Assembly (NCBI GenBank): GCA_017501255.1
Contig: JAFVXE010000028.1
Span: 124,001-188,000, forward strand
Reading direction: 5' to 3'
DNA: 64,000 nucleotides
From: Clostridia bacterium
GTDB lineage: Bacteria; Bacillota; Clostridia; Christensenellales; Aristaeellaceae
The notes under the pieces are model-generated. The model did no database searches. It saw nothing but the letters and a program-made list of their open reading frames with translations, and was not told the origin of the DNA. Below, piece after piece: positions 7,543-15,685 of this stretch; position 1 is the first letter of the stretch, and each line of letters opens with the position of its first letter. The translations under genes and the position numbers were made by a program.

Positions 7543-8997
7543 ATGGAACCGTTGACCATCGTTACCCTGGGTACCGGCAGCGAAGCCTACCTGACCCGTC
7601 AGGTGGAGCGTGCTCTGCGGGATGCCTCTGCGCTGGTGCTGCGCACTGGCCGTCATCCCATGGCTGCATGGCTGAATAAAGAAGACATTGCTTTTGAAAC
7701 GCTGGACAGCCTGTATGATTCCTGCGAAGATTTTGACGAGTTCAACCGGAAAGCCGCCAAAAAGCTGCTGAAACTCTGTGCAGAGCAGCCGGTGTGCTAC
7801 GCCGTCAGCGACGCTTCCTTTGACACCACCGTTGCTGCCGTCAAGCAGCTGGCCCAGGAAAAAGGCATCCAAGTGACCATCCTGCCCGGTGTGAGCCATG
7901 CCACCCGCTGCCTTGCGCTGACGGATGCTTTCACCGCCGCTGTGCGCCTGTATGCCGCCTCCGAGTTCGAAAAAGCCCCTCATTCCCCGGAGGAAGCCCT
8001 GCTTTTGACCGAAGTGCATTCCCGGGCCTGCGCCGGGGATTGCAAACTGAAGCTGATGTCTCTTTTGCCGGAGGAAACCCCTGTCACCTTCATCAGCGGC
8101 GAGGAAGCCACCGGCGAATTGACTGCCGTACCAATCCCCCTGTTTGAGCTGGATCGTCAGAAGCAGTACGATCATCTGACGGCGGTGTATGTTCCCGGCG
8201 TTTCCTATCTGCAACGCAACCGCTACAATATGGATGACCTTGCCACCGTGGTTACCCGCCTGCGCGCCCCTGATGGCTGCCCCTGGGACCGGGAGCAGAC
8301 CCACGAGAGCATCCTGCCGGATCTTTTGGAGGAAAGCTACGAGTTCATTCAGGCCACCCGGGAAGAGGACATCGACCATATGTATGATGAGCTGGGCGAT
8401 GTGCTGTTGCAGGTTGCCATGCAGGCGGAAATCGCCCACGAGCACGGCGAGTTTGACCTGCTGGATGTAACCAGCGCCATCTGCGGCAAAATGATCGAGC
8501 GGCATCCCCATGTGTTCGGGCAGGTGAAAGCCGATACCTCCGAGGAGGTACTGGAAAACTGGGAAGCTCTCAAGCGTCAGCAGCGGGGCATTACCTCCCA
8601 TGCAGATGCCATGGCCAATGTATCCACCGGTCTGTCGCCCTTGCTTAGGGCCAGCAAGGTGCAGAAAAAAGCCGCCAAGGTGGGCTTCGATTTCGACAGC
8701 GCTGAAGAAGCCCTCAAAAAGGTGTATGAGGAAGCGGACGAGGTCATGGACAACCTGAACCGTCAAATGGACCCGGAAGAAGAAATTGGCGACCTATTTT
8801 TTTCAGTTGTTAACGTTTGCCGCCTGTGCGGCAAAAACCCCGATATTGCTTTGTTTTCTGCGGTTGAAAAATTTATTTCCCGTTTCCGTGGCATGGAAAT
8901 GCAAGTGAAAAACGCAGGAAAATGCGTTGAGGACTTGACTTTATCAGAAATGGATGTATACTGGGAAGCAGGAAAACAAACAGACGAAAGGGTTTGA
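7543..8997 (+). CDS. mazG: MazG-family nucleotide pyrophosphohydrolase, YabN type
   Basis: The protein has 484 residues from ATG 7543, one base after the spoVB stop, with AAGGAGG upstream. Residues ~1-220 resemble the tetrapyrrole (SAM-dependent) methylase fold found at the front of YabN proteins, with a degenerate glycine loop (VTLGTGSEAYL). Residues ~230-480 hold two MazG repeats: CPWDREQTHESI, LLEESYEF and DELGDVLLQV supply the EExxE and ExxD metal sites of the first, and EEADEVMD and EEIGDLFF those of the second. MazG hydrolyses noncanonical or alarmone nucleoside triphosphates. Gene order spoVT-spoVB-mazG is conserved. Confidence 0.9.
   Translation: MEPLTIVTLGTGSEAYLTRQVERALRDASALVLRTGRHPMAAWLNKEDIAFETLDSLYDSCEDFDEFNRKAAKKLLKLCAEQPVCYAVSDASFDTTVAAVKQLAQEKGIQVTILPGVSHATRCLALTDAFTAAVRLYAASEFEKAPHSPEEALLLTEVHSRACAGDCKLKLMSLLPEETPVTFISGEEATGELTAVPIPLFELDRQKQYDHLTAVYVPGVSYLQRNRYNMDDLATVVTRLRAPDGCPWDREQTHESILPDLLEESYEFIQATREEDIDHMYDELGDVLLQVAMQAEIAHEHGEFDLLDVTSAICGKMIERHPHVFGQVKADTSEEVLENWEALKRQQRGITSHADAMANVSTGLSPLLRASKVQKKAAKVGFDFDSAEEALKKVYEEADEVMDNLNRQMDPEEEIGDLFFSVVNVCRLCGKNPDIALFSAVEKFISRFRGMEMQVKNAGKCVEDLTLSEMDVYWEAGKQTDERV
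8935..8962 (+). promoter_or_regulatory. Putative sigma-A promoter for hup, inside mazG
   Basis: TTGACT (8935-8940) and TATACT (8957-8962) are 16 bases apart within the 3' end of mazG. The resulting ~115-base leader holds a stem-loop AAGGGTTTG/CAAACCCTT (8988-9010) that overlaps the mazG stop. It has no T tract, so it is more likely a weak attenuator or mRNA-end structure. Confidence 0.6.
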
Positions 8998-9085
8998 ACA
9001 ACAAACCCTTAATCTGCAAGGTTTTCCCCCGGATTTCTTTACAGTCCATGCTCTGCATGGCTACAACAAAAGGAGGTAACTCATT

Positions 9086-9361
9086 ATGAACAAAGCTGAA
9101 TTGACCGCCGCCATCGTTAAGAAGACTGGTTTCACCAAGAAGGATGCCGAAAAGGCTCTGGGCGCTGTGACCGAAGTTGTCACCGAAGCTCTGGCTGCTG
9201 GCGAAAAGGTTCAGATCGTTGGCTTCGGTGGCTTCGAAGTCCGCAATCGTCCCGCCCGTATGGCCCGCAACCCCCGCACCGGCGAGCAGATCAAGATCGC
9301 TGCTTCCAAGGCTCCCGTTTTCAAGGCTGGCAAGGCCCTGAAGGAGAGCGTCAACAAGTAA
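9086..9361 (+). CDS. hup: HU-family nucleoid DNA-binding protein
   Basis: This 91-residue protein matches HU along its whole length. It has the N-terminal helices (MNKAELTAAIVKKTG), the FGGFEVRNRPARMARNP arm that inserts into the DNA minor groove, and the closing KAPVFKAGKALKE strand and helix. HU compacts and bends DNA. A strong AAAGGAGG lies about ten bases before the start. The gene is flanked by its own promoter and a strong terminator, consistent with high expression. HU after mazG is a common arrangement in Clostridia. Confidence 0.97.
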   Translation: MNKAELTAAIVKKTGFTKKDAEKALGAVTEVVTEALAAGEKVQIVGFGGFEVRNRPARMARNPRTGEQIKIAASKAPVFKAGKALKESVNK

Positions 9362-9394
9362 GTTGACCAGTTGCCGCATGGCGGCATAACAAAA

Positions 9395-9427
9395 AACACC
9401 GTAGTCTCCGGACTGCGGTGTTTTTTT
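9395..9427 (+). terminator. Rho-independent terminator of hup
   Basis: AACACCG-t-AGTC, loop TCCG, GACT-g-CGGTGTT, then seven Ts. Confidence 0.93.
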
Positions 9428-9479
9428 GATTCACTTTTTCACCCCCGCTGCATACCCTGTACTGAGCGAGGTGACTGCC

Positions 9480-9665
9480 ATGCCCTATGAACGATGCTAC
9501 CCAAGCCAAAACAAAGCGCTGACCATTGCGGGCTGCATTCTGCTTATTACAGGCATCTTACTGCTTTTTCTGTGCATCCCTGTATGGGCCTGGCTGGCGC
9601 TTTTCGGCATCCTGCTGATAGCGGCAGGCTTTGTTTTGCTCAGAATCAGTCAGTCGGGGAGGTGA
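9480..9665 (+). CDS. Small two-helix membrane protein
   Basis: This 61-residue protein has a short polar head and two closely spaced hydrophobic segments, about residues 14-32 and 37-54, ending in a basic tail. The ATG at 9480 has GCGAGGTG upstream; the longer reading frame has none. It ends four bases before the spoVM start and the two are probably co-transcribed. I do not recognise the family. The neighbourhood suggests a sporulation-related membrane role, which is inference only. Confidence 0.6.
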   Translation: MPYERCYPSQNKALTIAGCILLITGILLLFLCIPVWAWLALFGILLIAAGFVLLRISQSGR

Positions 9666-9669
9666 ATCC

Positions 9670-9750
9670 ATGTCCGTCAAGATGATCTGCATTCGTGCAC
9701 CCCGGTTTCTCAGCGGTTTTCTGAAGCTGTTTTCCAAAAAGCAGAAGTGA
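9670..9750 (+). CDS. spoVM: SpoVM-like 26-residue spore coat morphogenetic peptide
   Basis: This is a 26-codon gene with a strong GGGGAGGTG six bases before its ATG. The peptide has a short N terminus, then RAPRFLSGFLKLF and a KKQK end. B. subtilis SpoVM is also 26 residues, with KLPKFLGGIVRAMLGSF at the same place. The shared pattern is basic-hydrophobic-Pro-basic-Phe-Leu-small-Gly followed by an amphipathic helix. SpoVM binds the positively curved forespore membrane and anchors the coat ATPase SpoIVA. The gene ends directly against the stop codon of convergent spoVAE. The peptide is too short for statistics, so the call rests on length, pattern and sporulation context. Confidence 0.75.
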   Translation: MSVKMICIRAPRFLSGFLKLFSKKQK

Positions 9751-10128
9751 TTATCGGCCCTTCATGCGGGGCTTGGAAACCAGTGCAACAATGGTGCCAA
9801 AGAAAATCGCTGCTGCAATGCCGCCTGCCGTTGCCGTCAGGCCGCCGCAGAAAGCGCCGATCCAGCCCCGCTCCTGCACCCCATGGATCACGCCCTGGCA
9901 CAGGCTGTGTCCGAATCCGGTCAGGGGCACAGTGGCGCCTGCGCCTGCAAAATCCACCAGAGGCCCGTACAGCCCGAAGGCGCTCAGGGCAACGCCGGTC
10001 AGGATATATGCTACCAATATCCTTGCCGGGGTGAGCTTTGTCAGAAGACACAGCAGTTCTCCAATGGCGCACAGTGCGCCCCCTACCACAAACACCTTCA
10101 GATACATCCACATACTTTGCCAAACCAT
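9751..10128 (-). CDS. spoVAE: Stage V sporulation protein AE
   Basis: The protein has 125 residues, starting at the ATG that overlaps the spoVAD stop (TGATG). It is a small polytopic membrane protein of three to four helices with the SpoVAE-type core GAGATVPLTGFGHSL and a C-terminal GGIAAAIFFGTIVAL helix. With SpoVAC it forms part of the spore inner-membrane channel that moves Ca-dipicolinic acid during sporulation and germination. It is the last gene of the operon. Confidence 0.92.
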   Translation of the reverse strand: MVWQSMWMYLKVFVVGGALCAIGELLCLLTKLTPARILVAYILTGVALSAFGLYGPLVDFAGAGATVPLTGFGHSLCQGVIHGVQERGWIGAFCGGLTATAGGIAAAIFFGTIVALVSKPRMKGR

Positions 10129-11168
10129 CAGTTTTTCCCCTTTTCCACCGGGCTTTCCAGTACCACTGCATGAGCCACGCCGGGGATGCTTTCCCCTTGC
10201 TGGCTGCTGGTGGTGCTCATCAATGCGCCGGTGGACATAAAAATGATGCGCCTGAGTTCGCCGGATTGGAGCCGGGGCAGCAGATACCCATTCAGCACCG
10301 ATGCGCTGCATCCGCAGCCGCTGCCGCCTGCATGGGTATCCTGCTCCTGTTCGTAAATCAGCAAGCCGCAATCCTGACAGGCATTTTCCTTAAGCGGCAT
10401 CCCCTGCTCCAGCATCAGTTTCAATAGCAGGCTGCGCCCGATCTGCCCGAGATCGCCGGTAACGATCAGGTCGTAATCCGTGGGAGCCGTGCGGGTATCC
10501 TCGAAAAGCGACAGCAACGTATCCGCAGCTGCCGGTGCCATGGCGGCGCCCATATTGTTGGCATCCGTCACCCCCAGATCCACCACACGCCCCATGCATA
10601 CATGGGTGATCCGTGCCATGGGCGCAGTGCGGGGGGACAAGCTCAGCAGCGTAGCCCCTGCGCCGGTCACCGTCCATTGGGCCGTGGGGGTACGCTGATT
10701 GCCATATTCCAGCGGAAAACGGTATTGCCGCTCCGCTGTGCAAAAATGGCTGCTGGCCACGCACAGCACATGATCCGCATGACCGCCGTCCACCAGCATA
10801 CTGCCCAGACAAAGCCCCTCGCTCATGGTGGAGCAGGCGCCATACAGACCGATAAACGGCACAGCCAGCTCCCGTGCCGCAAAGGAAGCGCTGATGATCT
10901 GATTCAGCAGATCACCGCCCATGAAGAACTGAATATCCGATTCCCGGAACCGGGCTTTCTGGATTGCCATCCGGGCTGCATCCAGCACCATCTGACGTTC
11001 CGCCAGTTCAAAACTCTGCTGGCCGTAAAGCTCATCCTCCATCACCCGGTCAAACACTGCGCCCAGCGGGCCTTCCCCCTCCTTGGGGCCCACACAGGCT
11101 GCCCCTGCGCAGATGGCCGGTTTCATGGGCAGGCAAATGGTCTGCTGACCCAGCCGCCTGGTTGCCAT
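10128..11168 (-). CDS. spoVAD: Stage V sporulation protein AD
   Basis: The protein has 346 residues. The ATG at 11168 is preferred because GGAGGG lies six bases upstream. It has the thiolase-like fold of SpoVAD, with GLYGACSTMSEGL where thiolases carry their cysteine loop, and GGHADHVLCVASSHFC, TAQWTVTGAGATLLSL and VTGDLGQIG. In B. subtilis SpoVAD binds dipicolinic acid and docks on the cytoplasmic face of the SpoVA channel. The gene lies between spoVAC (12-base gap) and spoVAE (overlapping). Confidence 0.95.
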   Translation of the reverse strand: MATRRLGQQTICLPMKPAICAGAACVGPKEGEGPLGAVFDRVMEDELYGQQSFELAERQMVLDAARMAIQKARFRESDIQFFMGGDLLNQIISASFAARELAVPFIGLYGACSTMSEGLCLGSMLVDGGHADHVLCVASSHFCTAERQYRFPLEYGNQRTPTAQWTVTGAGATLLSLSPRTAPMARITHVCMGRVVDLGVTDANNMGAAMAPAAADTLLSLFEDTRTAPTDYDLIVTGDLGQIGRSLLLKLMLEQGMPLKENACQDCGLLIYEQEQDTHAGGSGCGCSASVLNGYLLPRLQSGELRRIIFMSTGALMSTTSSQQGESIPGVAHAVVLESPVEKGKN

Positions 11169-11180
11169 GGGCATCCCTCC

Positions 11181-11639
11181 TCAATGATAAAGAATCGCAT
11201 AGATAATCCCCACCAGCACCGATGCACTGATGCCATACACCAGCACAGGCCCGGCAATGGTGAACAGTTTTGCACCAAGGCCCAGAACCATACCCTCCCG
11301 CCGGAACTCCACAGCCGGGGATACCATGGCATTGGCAAAGCCGGTAATGGGCACAAAGGATCCTGCGCCTGCATACTGGCCGATCTTGTCAAACACGCCG
11401 ATGCCCGTCAGCACAGCGGTCAGGAACACCAGCACGATCGCCGTCAGACAATAGCCGTCCGTGGTGGACATTTTCAAAAGGCCCGTCCCCACATCGGCGA
11501 TCACTTGCCCCAGCACACAGATCACGCCGCCCACCCAGAAGGAACGAAGCAGCCCCTGCCCCAGTTTGGATGGCGGTGAAACCTGCTTGGTCAGCTGATT
11601 ATAATGAATGGGATCGGTATGGATTTTCTGGCGGTTCAT
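11181..11639 (-). CDS. spoVAC: Stage V sporulation protein AC
   Basis: The protein has 152 residues. A polar N terminus with a conserved-looking Tyr and Pro region is followed by about four membrane helices. These include [13 protein letters not shown] and [26 protein letters not shown], typical of SpoVAC. It is a mechanosensitive channel component for dipicolinic-acid release. The start codon overlaps the stop of the upstream 51-codon gene (ATGA), and GGGAGGTG precedes it. Confidence 0.95.
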   Translation of the reverse strand: MNRQKIHTDPIHYNQLTKQVSPPSKLGQGLLRSFWVGGVICVLGQVIADVGTGLLKMSTTDGYCLTAIVLVFLTAVLTGIGVFDKIGQYAGAGSFVPITGFANAMVSPAVEFRREGMVLGLGAKLFTIAGPVLVYGISASVLVGIIYAILYH

Positions 11640-11791
11640 GTCTGCACCTCCCGGCTGGATTCCGGCGGGTATTCATTTTGAACTGCCGCCCGCTGCAAAT
11701 GGTTCAGAGCCCCTGCCGGAAAACAGATTTCCCGCTGACCGGGTCTGGGGGCACAGTCAATGTCCGATACCATCAGTTGATGCCGCTGCAT
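11636..11791 (-). CDS. 51-residue protein leading the spoVA operon
   Basis: This short reading frame runs from ATG 11791, has AAAGGAGG nine bases upstream, and ends in an ATGA overlap with spoVAC. Those three features together argue for real, coupled translation. The product is soluble-looking and mildly acidic, with two Cys and several Pro, and no membrane segment. I do not recognise it. The candidate sigma-G promoter upstream would make it forespore-expressed with spoVAC-AD-AE. It could be a leader peptide that sets spoVAC translation or a small forespore protein. Confidence 0.5.
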   Translation of the reverse strand: MQRHQLMVSDIDCAPRPGQREICFPAGALNHLQRAAVQNEYPPESSREVQT

Positions 11792-11822
11792 ACCACCGCT
11801 CCTCCTTTTTTCTTCACAGAAC

Positions 11823-11852
11823 CATTATGGCATTTCTTTTTCGTTGCTATAC
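11823..11852 (-). promoter_or_regulatory. Putative sigma-G promoter of the spoVA operon
   Basis: On the minus strand, GTATA (11852-11848) and CATAATG (11829-11823) are exactly 18 bases apart. The published B. subtilis sigma-G pattern is GHATR, 18 bases, CATNHTA, so only the last base deviates. Transcription would start about 25 bases before the 51-codon gene. SpoVA operons are known sigma-G targets. Confidence 0.65.
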
Positions 11853-11937
11853 TGCCTGCCCGCTCTTTTTCCCGAGCCAAAATGCTTACAGATCTATGAA
11901 CTTTTCTCTCAAAAGCGGAAAATTTCTCTCCATCATC

Positions 11938-11966
11938 TTGACATTGAAGCCGCCGTTGGCTATACT
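11938..11966 (+). promoter_or_regulatory. Sigma-A promoter of the rpmH operon
   Basis: A perfect TTGACA (11938-11943), a 17-base spacer and TATACT (11961-11966) lie 85 bases before rpmH. Confidence 0.85.
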
Positions 11967-12051
11967 AAGATGGTTGCTTTGTGGTATTCTGCGCGTTGCG
12001 TATGCATTCGCGCAACGCCATACAGATTCCAAATTACAAGGAGTGTTTGCG

Positions 12052-12186
12052 ATGTTCCGTACTTACCAGCCCAAGAAGCGTCAGCGCAGCAAGGTGCACG
12101 GCTTCCGTGCCCGTATGTCCACCAAGAATGGCCGCCGTGTGTTGGCCGCTCGTCGCCGTCGTGGCCGTAAGGTGCTCAGCGCCTGA
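12052..12186 (+). CDS. rpmH: 50S ribosomal protein L34
   Basis: The protein has 44 residues and matches L34 throughout: [38 protein letters not shown]. It is the usual tiny, Arg/Lys-rich rRNA-binding protein of the large subunit. AAGGAG lies about ten bases upstream. It heads the conserved rpmH-rnpA-yidD-yidC-jag operon. Confidence 0.98.
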   Translation: MFRTYQPKKRQRSKVHGFRARMSTKNGRRVLAARRRRGRKVLSA

Positions 12187-12314
12187 TTTGGCTCGTTTGG
12201 CAGGATATGCAGAATGAAAATCGCAAAAGCCCGCCCCATTTCTGCTACGGGTGAAGTGGGTACGGGCTTTTCCGATATGATGGCGGTTTTTCCGCCGGAA
12301 AGGACGATGGCAGC

Positions 12315-12659
12315 GTGCAAAGGCAGCATCGATTGGGCCAGAACCGGCAGTTTGCCTATGTGTACCGCCGGGGTCAGCGTGTTTCCTGCCGGGATTTGAC
12401 GCTGCTCTACGTCCGCAGCAATCAGAAGCGGATCGGTTTTTCCGTCAGCAAAAAGGTGGGCGTAGCCGTGGTGCGCAACCGCACCAAACGCCGCCTGAGA
12501 GAATGTGTGCGGCCGCTGATTCCTCAGCTGAAAAACGGCCTGTATGTGTTTGTCGCTCGTCCGTCCATTGCCGAGCGGCCCTTTGTTGATGTGCAAAAAC
12601 AGGTGCAGCAGTTGCTGCGCAGGCTGGATACCCAGCCTAAAAAGCGTCCTGCCAAATGA
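12315..12659 (+). CDS. rnpA: Ribonuclease P protein component
   Basis: The protein has 114 residues. A GTG start is chosen because the product then begins with the family pattern [18 protein letters not shown], and AAAGGA lies about ten bases upstream. The RNR signature is present in [25 protein letters not shown]. It helps the RNase P RNA mature tRNA 5' ends. The last four bases overlap the yidD start. Confidence 0.96.
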   Translation: MQRQHRLGQNRQFAYVYRRGQRVSCRDLTLLYVRSNQKRIGFSVSKKVGVAVVRNRTKRRLRECVRPLIPQLKNGLYVFVARPSIAERPFVDVQKQVQQLLRRLDTQPKKRPAK

Positions 12660-12895
12660 AAAAGATCCTGCTGACCCTCATCCGTTTTTACCAGCAGCAC
12701 ATTTCTCCCCATACGCCGGGCTGCTGCCGTTTCCGGCCCACCTGTTCCCAGTACGCCAAAGAAGCCATCGAGCGCTTTGGTGCCCGCAAGGGCAGCTGGC
12801 TGGCGCTGAAACGCATCCTGCGGTGCAATCCCTTCTGCAAGGGCGGGTATGACCCGGTACCGGAGGCGGAGCCCACTTTTATCAGGAAGGACTAA
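12656..12895 (+). CDS. yidD: Membrane protein insertion efficiency factor YidD
   Basis: The protein has 79 residues with the family core: [26 protein letters not shown], then the Lys-rich [18 protein letters not shown]. Its conserved cysteines are all present. YidD is a small membrane-associated protein that assists YidC-dependent insertion. It overlaps rnpA by four bases (ATGA) and is followed five bases later by yidC. Confidence 0.97.
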   Translation: MKKILLTLIRFYQQHISPHTPGCCRFRPTCSQYAKEAIERFGARKGSWLALKRILRCNPFCKGGYDPVPEAEPTFIRKD

Positions 12896-12900
12896 CCACG

Positions 12901-13890
12901 ATGACTCAACTTTTCGTCAATATTCTCCATGGCATCAACAGCCTGATCGGTAACTATGGCTGGACCATGGTTCTTTTTACCGTTCTGATCAAGCTGCTCA
13001 TCTCCCCGCTGGATTACAAGAGCCGCAAGGGTATGCGCCGCACTCAGCTGATCCAGCCCGAGATTGCCAAATTGCAGAAAAAGTACGCCAACGACAAGGA
13101 CAAGCTGAACCAGAAGATGGCCGAGCTGTACCGCCGGGAAAACGTAAGCCCCATGAGCGGCTGCCTGCCCCTTTTGATCTCCATGCCCCTGCTTTTCATC
13201 ATGTTCGCTGCCATGCGCAACGTTGCCAACACGGAACTGGCCAAGCAGTCCATCGAGCTGCTGGTGAACGGCACCCAGACCAACGAAAGCTGGCTGTGGA
13301 TCCGCAACCTGTGGATGCCGGACAGCCCCTTCTACGCCGTTGCTGCCGACCAGCAGAACCTGCAGATCATTCCTGCAGATATCTGGTCCAAGGTTTATGC
13401 CGGTCTGACGGATACCACCCGTGCCGCCCTGGAAGGCATGGGCGTAAACGCCAGCAACATCTCCGGCCAGACCCTGTTCCCCCTGCTGCAGGCCACCGAG
13501 GCCTATCAGGCAGAGGTTGCCCTGTGGCATGAGCTGCCCAAACTGAACCTGATCATCACCCAGATGAGCATCTATGCCCAGCCCAACGGCTGGTTCATCC
13601 TGCCCATTCTGGCCTGCGTTACCCAGCTGGTTATGAGCGCCACCACTCAGCAGCAGACCCAGCAGCCTGCCGCAGAAGGTCAGCCCGATACCGGCAAGTT
13701 TATGAAGTATTTCTTCCCGGTATTCTCCCTGTTCATCTGCGCCAGCTCCAACGCCGGTTTCTCCCTGTACTGGGTGGTTTCCAACCTGTTTGCCTGGGCC
13801 GAGCAGCTGGTATTCAACAAAGTGTTTGAAATTCAGGATCGCAAAGGCAACACCGCTAAGTCCGTCAAAGAGGAGGACAGCATCAAATGA
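12901..13890 (+). CDS. yidC: Membrane protein insertase YidC (Oxa1 family)
   Basis: The protein has 329 residues. The start of the Oxa1/YidC core is clear: WTMVLFTVLIKLLISPLDY, a charged cytoplasmic hairpin with KLQKKYANDKDKLNQKM, then GCLPLLISMPLLFIMFAAM. After a ~100-residue extracytoplasmic insert, hydrophobic segments near residues 215-230, 268-285 and 290-300 complete the core. The insert between helices 2 and 3 seems longer than in B. subtilis SpoIIIJ. There is no lipobox cysteine. It inserts membrane proteins with or without Sec. Confidence 0.96.
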   Translation: MTQLFVNILHGINSLIGNYGWTMVLFTVLIKLLISPLDYKSRKGMRRTQLIQPEIAKLQKKYANDKDKLNQKMAELYRRENVSPMSGCLPLLISMPLLFIMFAAMRNVANTELAKQSIELLVNGTQTNESWLWIRNLWMPDSPFYAVAADQQNLQIIPADIWSKVYAGLTDTTRAALEGMGVNASNISGQTLFPLLQATEAYQAEVALWHELPKLNLIITQMSIYAQPNGWFILPILACVTQLVMSATTQQQTQQPAAEGQPDTGKFMKYFFPVFSLFICASSNAGFSLYWVVSNLFAWAEQLVFNKVFEIQDRKGNTAKSVKEEDSIK

Positions 13891-14750
13891 AGACCGAAGT
13901 ATTCAAGGCAAAAACCACGGAAGAAGCAATCTCCCTCGGCCTTGAGAAGCTCGGCGTCAGCTTCGAGGATGTAAAGATCGAAGTGATCGACGAGGGCAGC
14001 AAGGGCTTTCTGGGCATTCTGGGCGTAAAGCCCGCCACCGTCCGCCTCACTGTGCGGGATGATCTGGAAGACACCGATGTGCTCAAGGCCGTTGGTCTGA
14101 CCCAAGTTGCTGAAGAACCCGCCAAGGAAACCGTGAAGGAGAAGGCTGAAAAAGCCAAGGCAAAGGCCAAGAAGGAAGTGGCTGAAAGCAAGCCCGCCAA
14201 GGCCGAAGGCGCCAAGCGTGCCAAGAGCGAGAAAGCTCCCAAAGCCGAAGAGCCCGCCAAGGAAGCCGTTCCTGCCAAGGAAAAGACTTCCGATGCCACC
14301 GACGAGGCCGAAGCCCGTGCTGTGGAATTCCTCAGCAACGTGACCAAGCTGATGGGCGTTGACGTTTCCATCACTCCCCGCCGGGATGAAGAAGGCAATC
14401 TGCGTGTGGATATGCACGGCGATACGCTGGGCATCCTCATCGGCCGCCGGGGCGAAACGCTGGACGCTCTCCAGTACCTGACCAGCCTGTTTGTGAACCG
14501 TGGCCAGGAAAACTACGTCCGTGTCACGCTGGATACCGAAAACTACCGCGCCAAGCGGGAAGAAGCTCTCACCCGTCTGGCCAACCGTATGGCCAACCGT
14601 GCCGTGAAGACCGGCCGCAAGGTGGTTATGGAGCCCATGAACCCCTATGAGCGCCGCATTCTGCACAGCGCTTTGCAGGGCAACGATGCGGTTACCACCC
14701 ACAGCGAGGGCGACGAACCCAACCGCCACGTGGTTATTACGCTGAAGTAA
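13887..14750 (+). CDS. jag: Jag/KhpB-type RNA-binding protein
   Basis: The protein has 287 residues. An N-terminal Jag_N domain (residues ~1-55, FKAKTTEEAISLGLEKLG) is followed by a ~75-residue low-complexity linker of Lys, Ala and Glu (~70-145). A KH domain (~150-225, GILIGRRGETLDALQYL) and a C-terminal R3H domain (~228-287) complete it. The linker is long for the family. Jag (KhpB, EloR) acts with KhpA in RNA binding and cell elongation control. It overlaps yidC by four bases. Confidence 0.95.
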   Translation: MKTEVFKAKTTEEAISLGLEKLGVSFEDVKIEVIDEGSKGFLGILGVKPATVRLTVRDDLEDTDVLKAVGLTQVAEEPAKETVKEKAEKAKAKAKKEVAESKPAKAEGAKRAKSEKAPKAEEPAKEAVPAKEKTSDATDEAEARAVEFLSNVTKLMGVDVSITPRRDEEGNLRVDMHGDTLGILIGRRGETLDALQYLTSLFVNRGQENYVRVTLDTENYRAKREEALTRLANRMANRAVKTGRKVVMEPMNPYERRILHSALQGNDAVTTHSEGDEPNRHVVITLK

Positions 14751-14764
14751 GCGAAATGCAAGCA

Positions 14765-14797
14765 AGCAGCCCGTTCTGTCAGGAGCGGGCTGCTTTC
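14765..14797 (+). terminator. Terminator of the rpmH-jag operon
   Basis: AGCAGCCCG and CGGGCTGCT form a 9-bp stem with a 12-base loop, followed by a short T-rich tail. Confidence 0.8.
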
Positions 14798-14882
14798 GAT
14801 TTCTTCCGGTTCGTGTATGTTTGCGGTTTCATCGCATAAGGTAGACTGCAAGCATCAATCACCCCATTCCTCGGAGGGCATC

Positions 14883-15680
14883 ATGAACGATTTACTTTAC
14901 CGGCTTCTGTGTGGTTTTCTCATCGGTGTGGGCTGCATTCTGCCCGGAGTCAGCGGCGGCGTGATGGCGGTCTCCTTTGGGCTGTACCAGCCCATGCTGG
15001 AAGCTCTGACCGGGCTTTTCCGGGATTTGCGCAAACACCTGTCTTTGCTCCTGCCGCTGGGCATCGGTGGGCTTGTGGGGCTGTTGGTGGGTGCAGAGGG
15101 CTTGGCGTATGCCCTCAACCGTTGGGAAGTGCCCATGCTGTATCTGTTTCTTGGATTCATTCTGGGCGGCGTACCTGCACTGTTGAGGGAAGCGACTGGT
15201 GAGGGGTTCAGGCCGCAATACCTATGGGCGATTGTGCCGGGGATTTTGTTGCTCATTGCCATGCTTTCCTTGGGCGACAGAGCACAGGCCGCCATCCTTT
15301 CTCCCTTGCAATGGCTGTTGTCCGGCGGCCTGTATGCGCTGGGCACAGTGGTGCCGGGACTGTCTGCCTCCTTCCTGCTGATTCAACTGGGCTGGTACCA
15401 GCAGACATTGCTGGCCTTCTCCCGGCTGATGCTGCCAGAACTGTTGTTTTTTGCTGCCGGATTTGCGGCGGTACTGGTGCCTGGATTGTTCCTGATTCAA
15501 AAAGTTCTGGAACGCTGGCCAGGGTATGCCAGCTTCGCCATTCTGGGATTATTGGCCGCATCAGTAATTCCCGCTATCCCCGCACCCCAGCAAGGATGGA
15601 TGCTGGCAGTAGATTTGCTGATGCTTGGATTTGGCCTGCTGGTTTCGCTGATGATGAGCAAACTGAAGCCTAAGCATTGA
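14883..15680 (+). CDS. DUF368 polyprenyl-phosphate translocase
   Basis: The protein has 265 residues from ATG 14883 with CGGAGGG upstream. It has about eight membrane helices and the hallmark DUF368 motifs GVGCILPGVSGGVMAV near the N terminus and ALGTVVPGLSASFLL in the second half, which form an inverted repeat. DUF368 (PopT) proteins were shown to recycle undecaprenyl phosphate across the membrane. Position after the yidC operon is not the usual place (mnmE would be expected). Confidence 0.88.
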   Translation: MNDLLYRLLCGFLIGVGCILPGVSGGVMAVSFGLYQPMLEALTGLFRDLRKHLSLLLPLGIGGLVGLLVGAEGLAYALNRWEVPMLYLFLGFILGGVPALLREATGEGFRPQYLWAIVPGILLLIAMLSLGDRAQAAILSPLQWLLSGGLYALGTVVPGLSASFLLIQLGWYQQTLLAFSRLMLPELLFFAAGFAAVLVPGLFLIQKVLERWPGYASFAILGLLAASVIPAIPAPQQGWMLAVDLLMLGFGLLVSLMMSKLKPKH

Positions 15681-15685
15681 TAAAT

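Noticed and set aside
8988..9010. Stem-loop as mazG terminator
   Set aside because: The 9-bp stem has no following T tract and overlaps the stop codon, so it was mentioned only with the hup promoter.
11608..12051. Upstream extension of the L34 reading frame
   Set aside because: L34 is 44 residues and has a good ribosome site at 12052; the extension also crosses the rpmH promoter.
11640..12051. Replication origin upstream of rpmH
   Set aside because: No DnaA boxes of the TTATCCACA type and no dnaA gene; the region is accounted for by two divergent promoters and a small gene.
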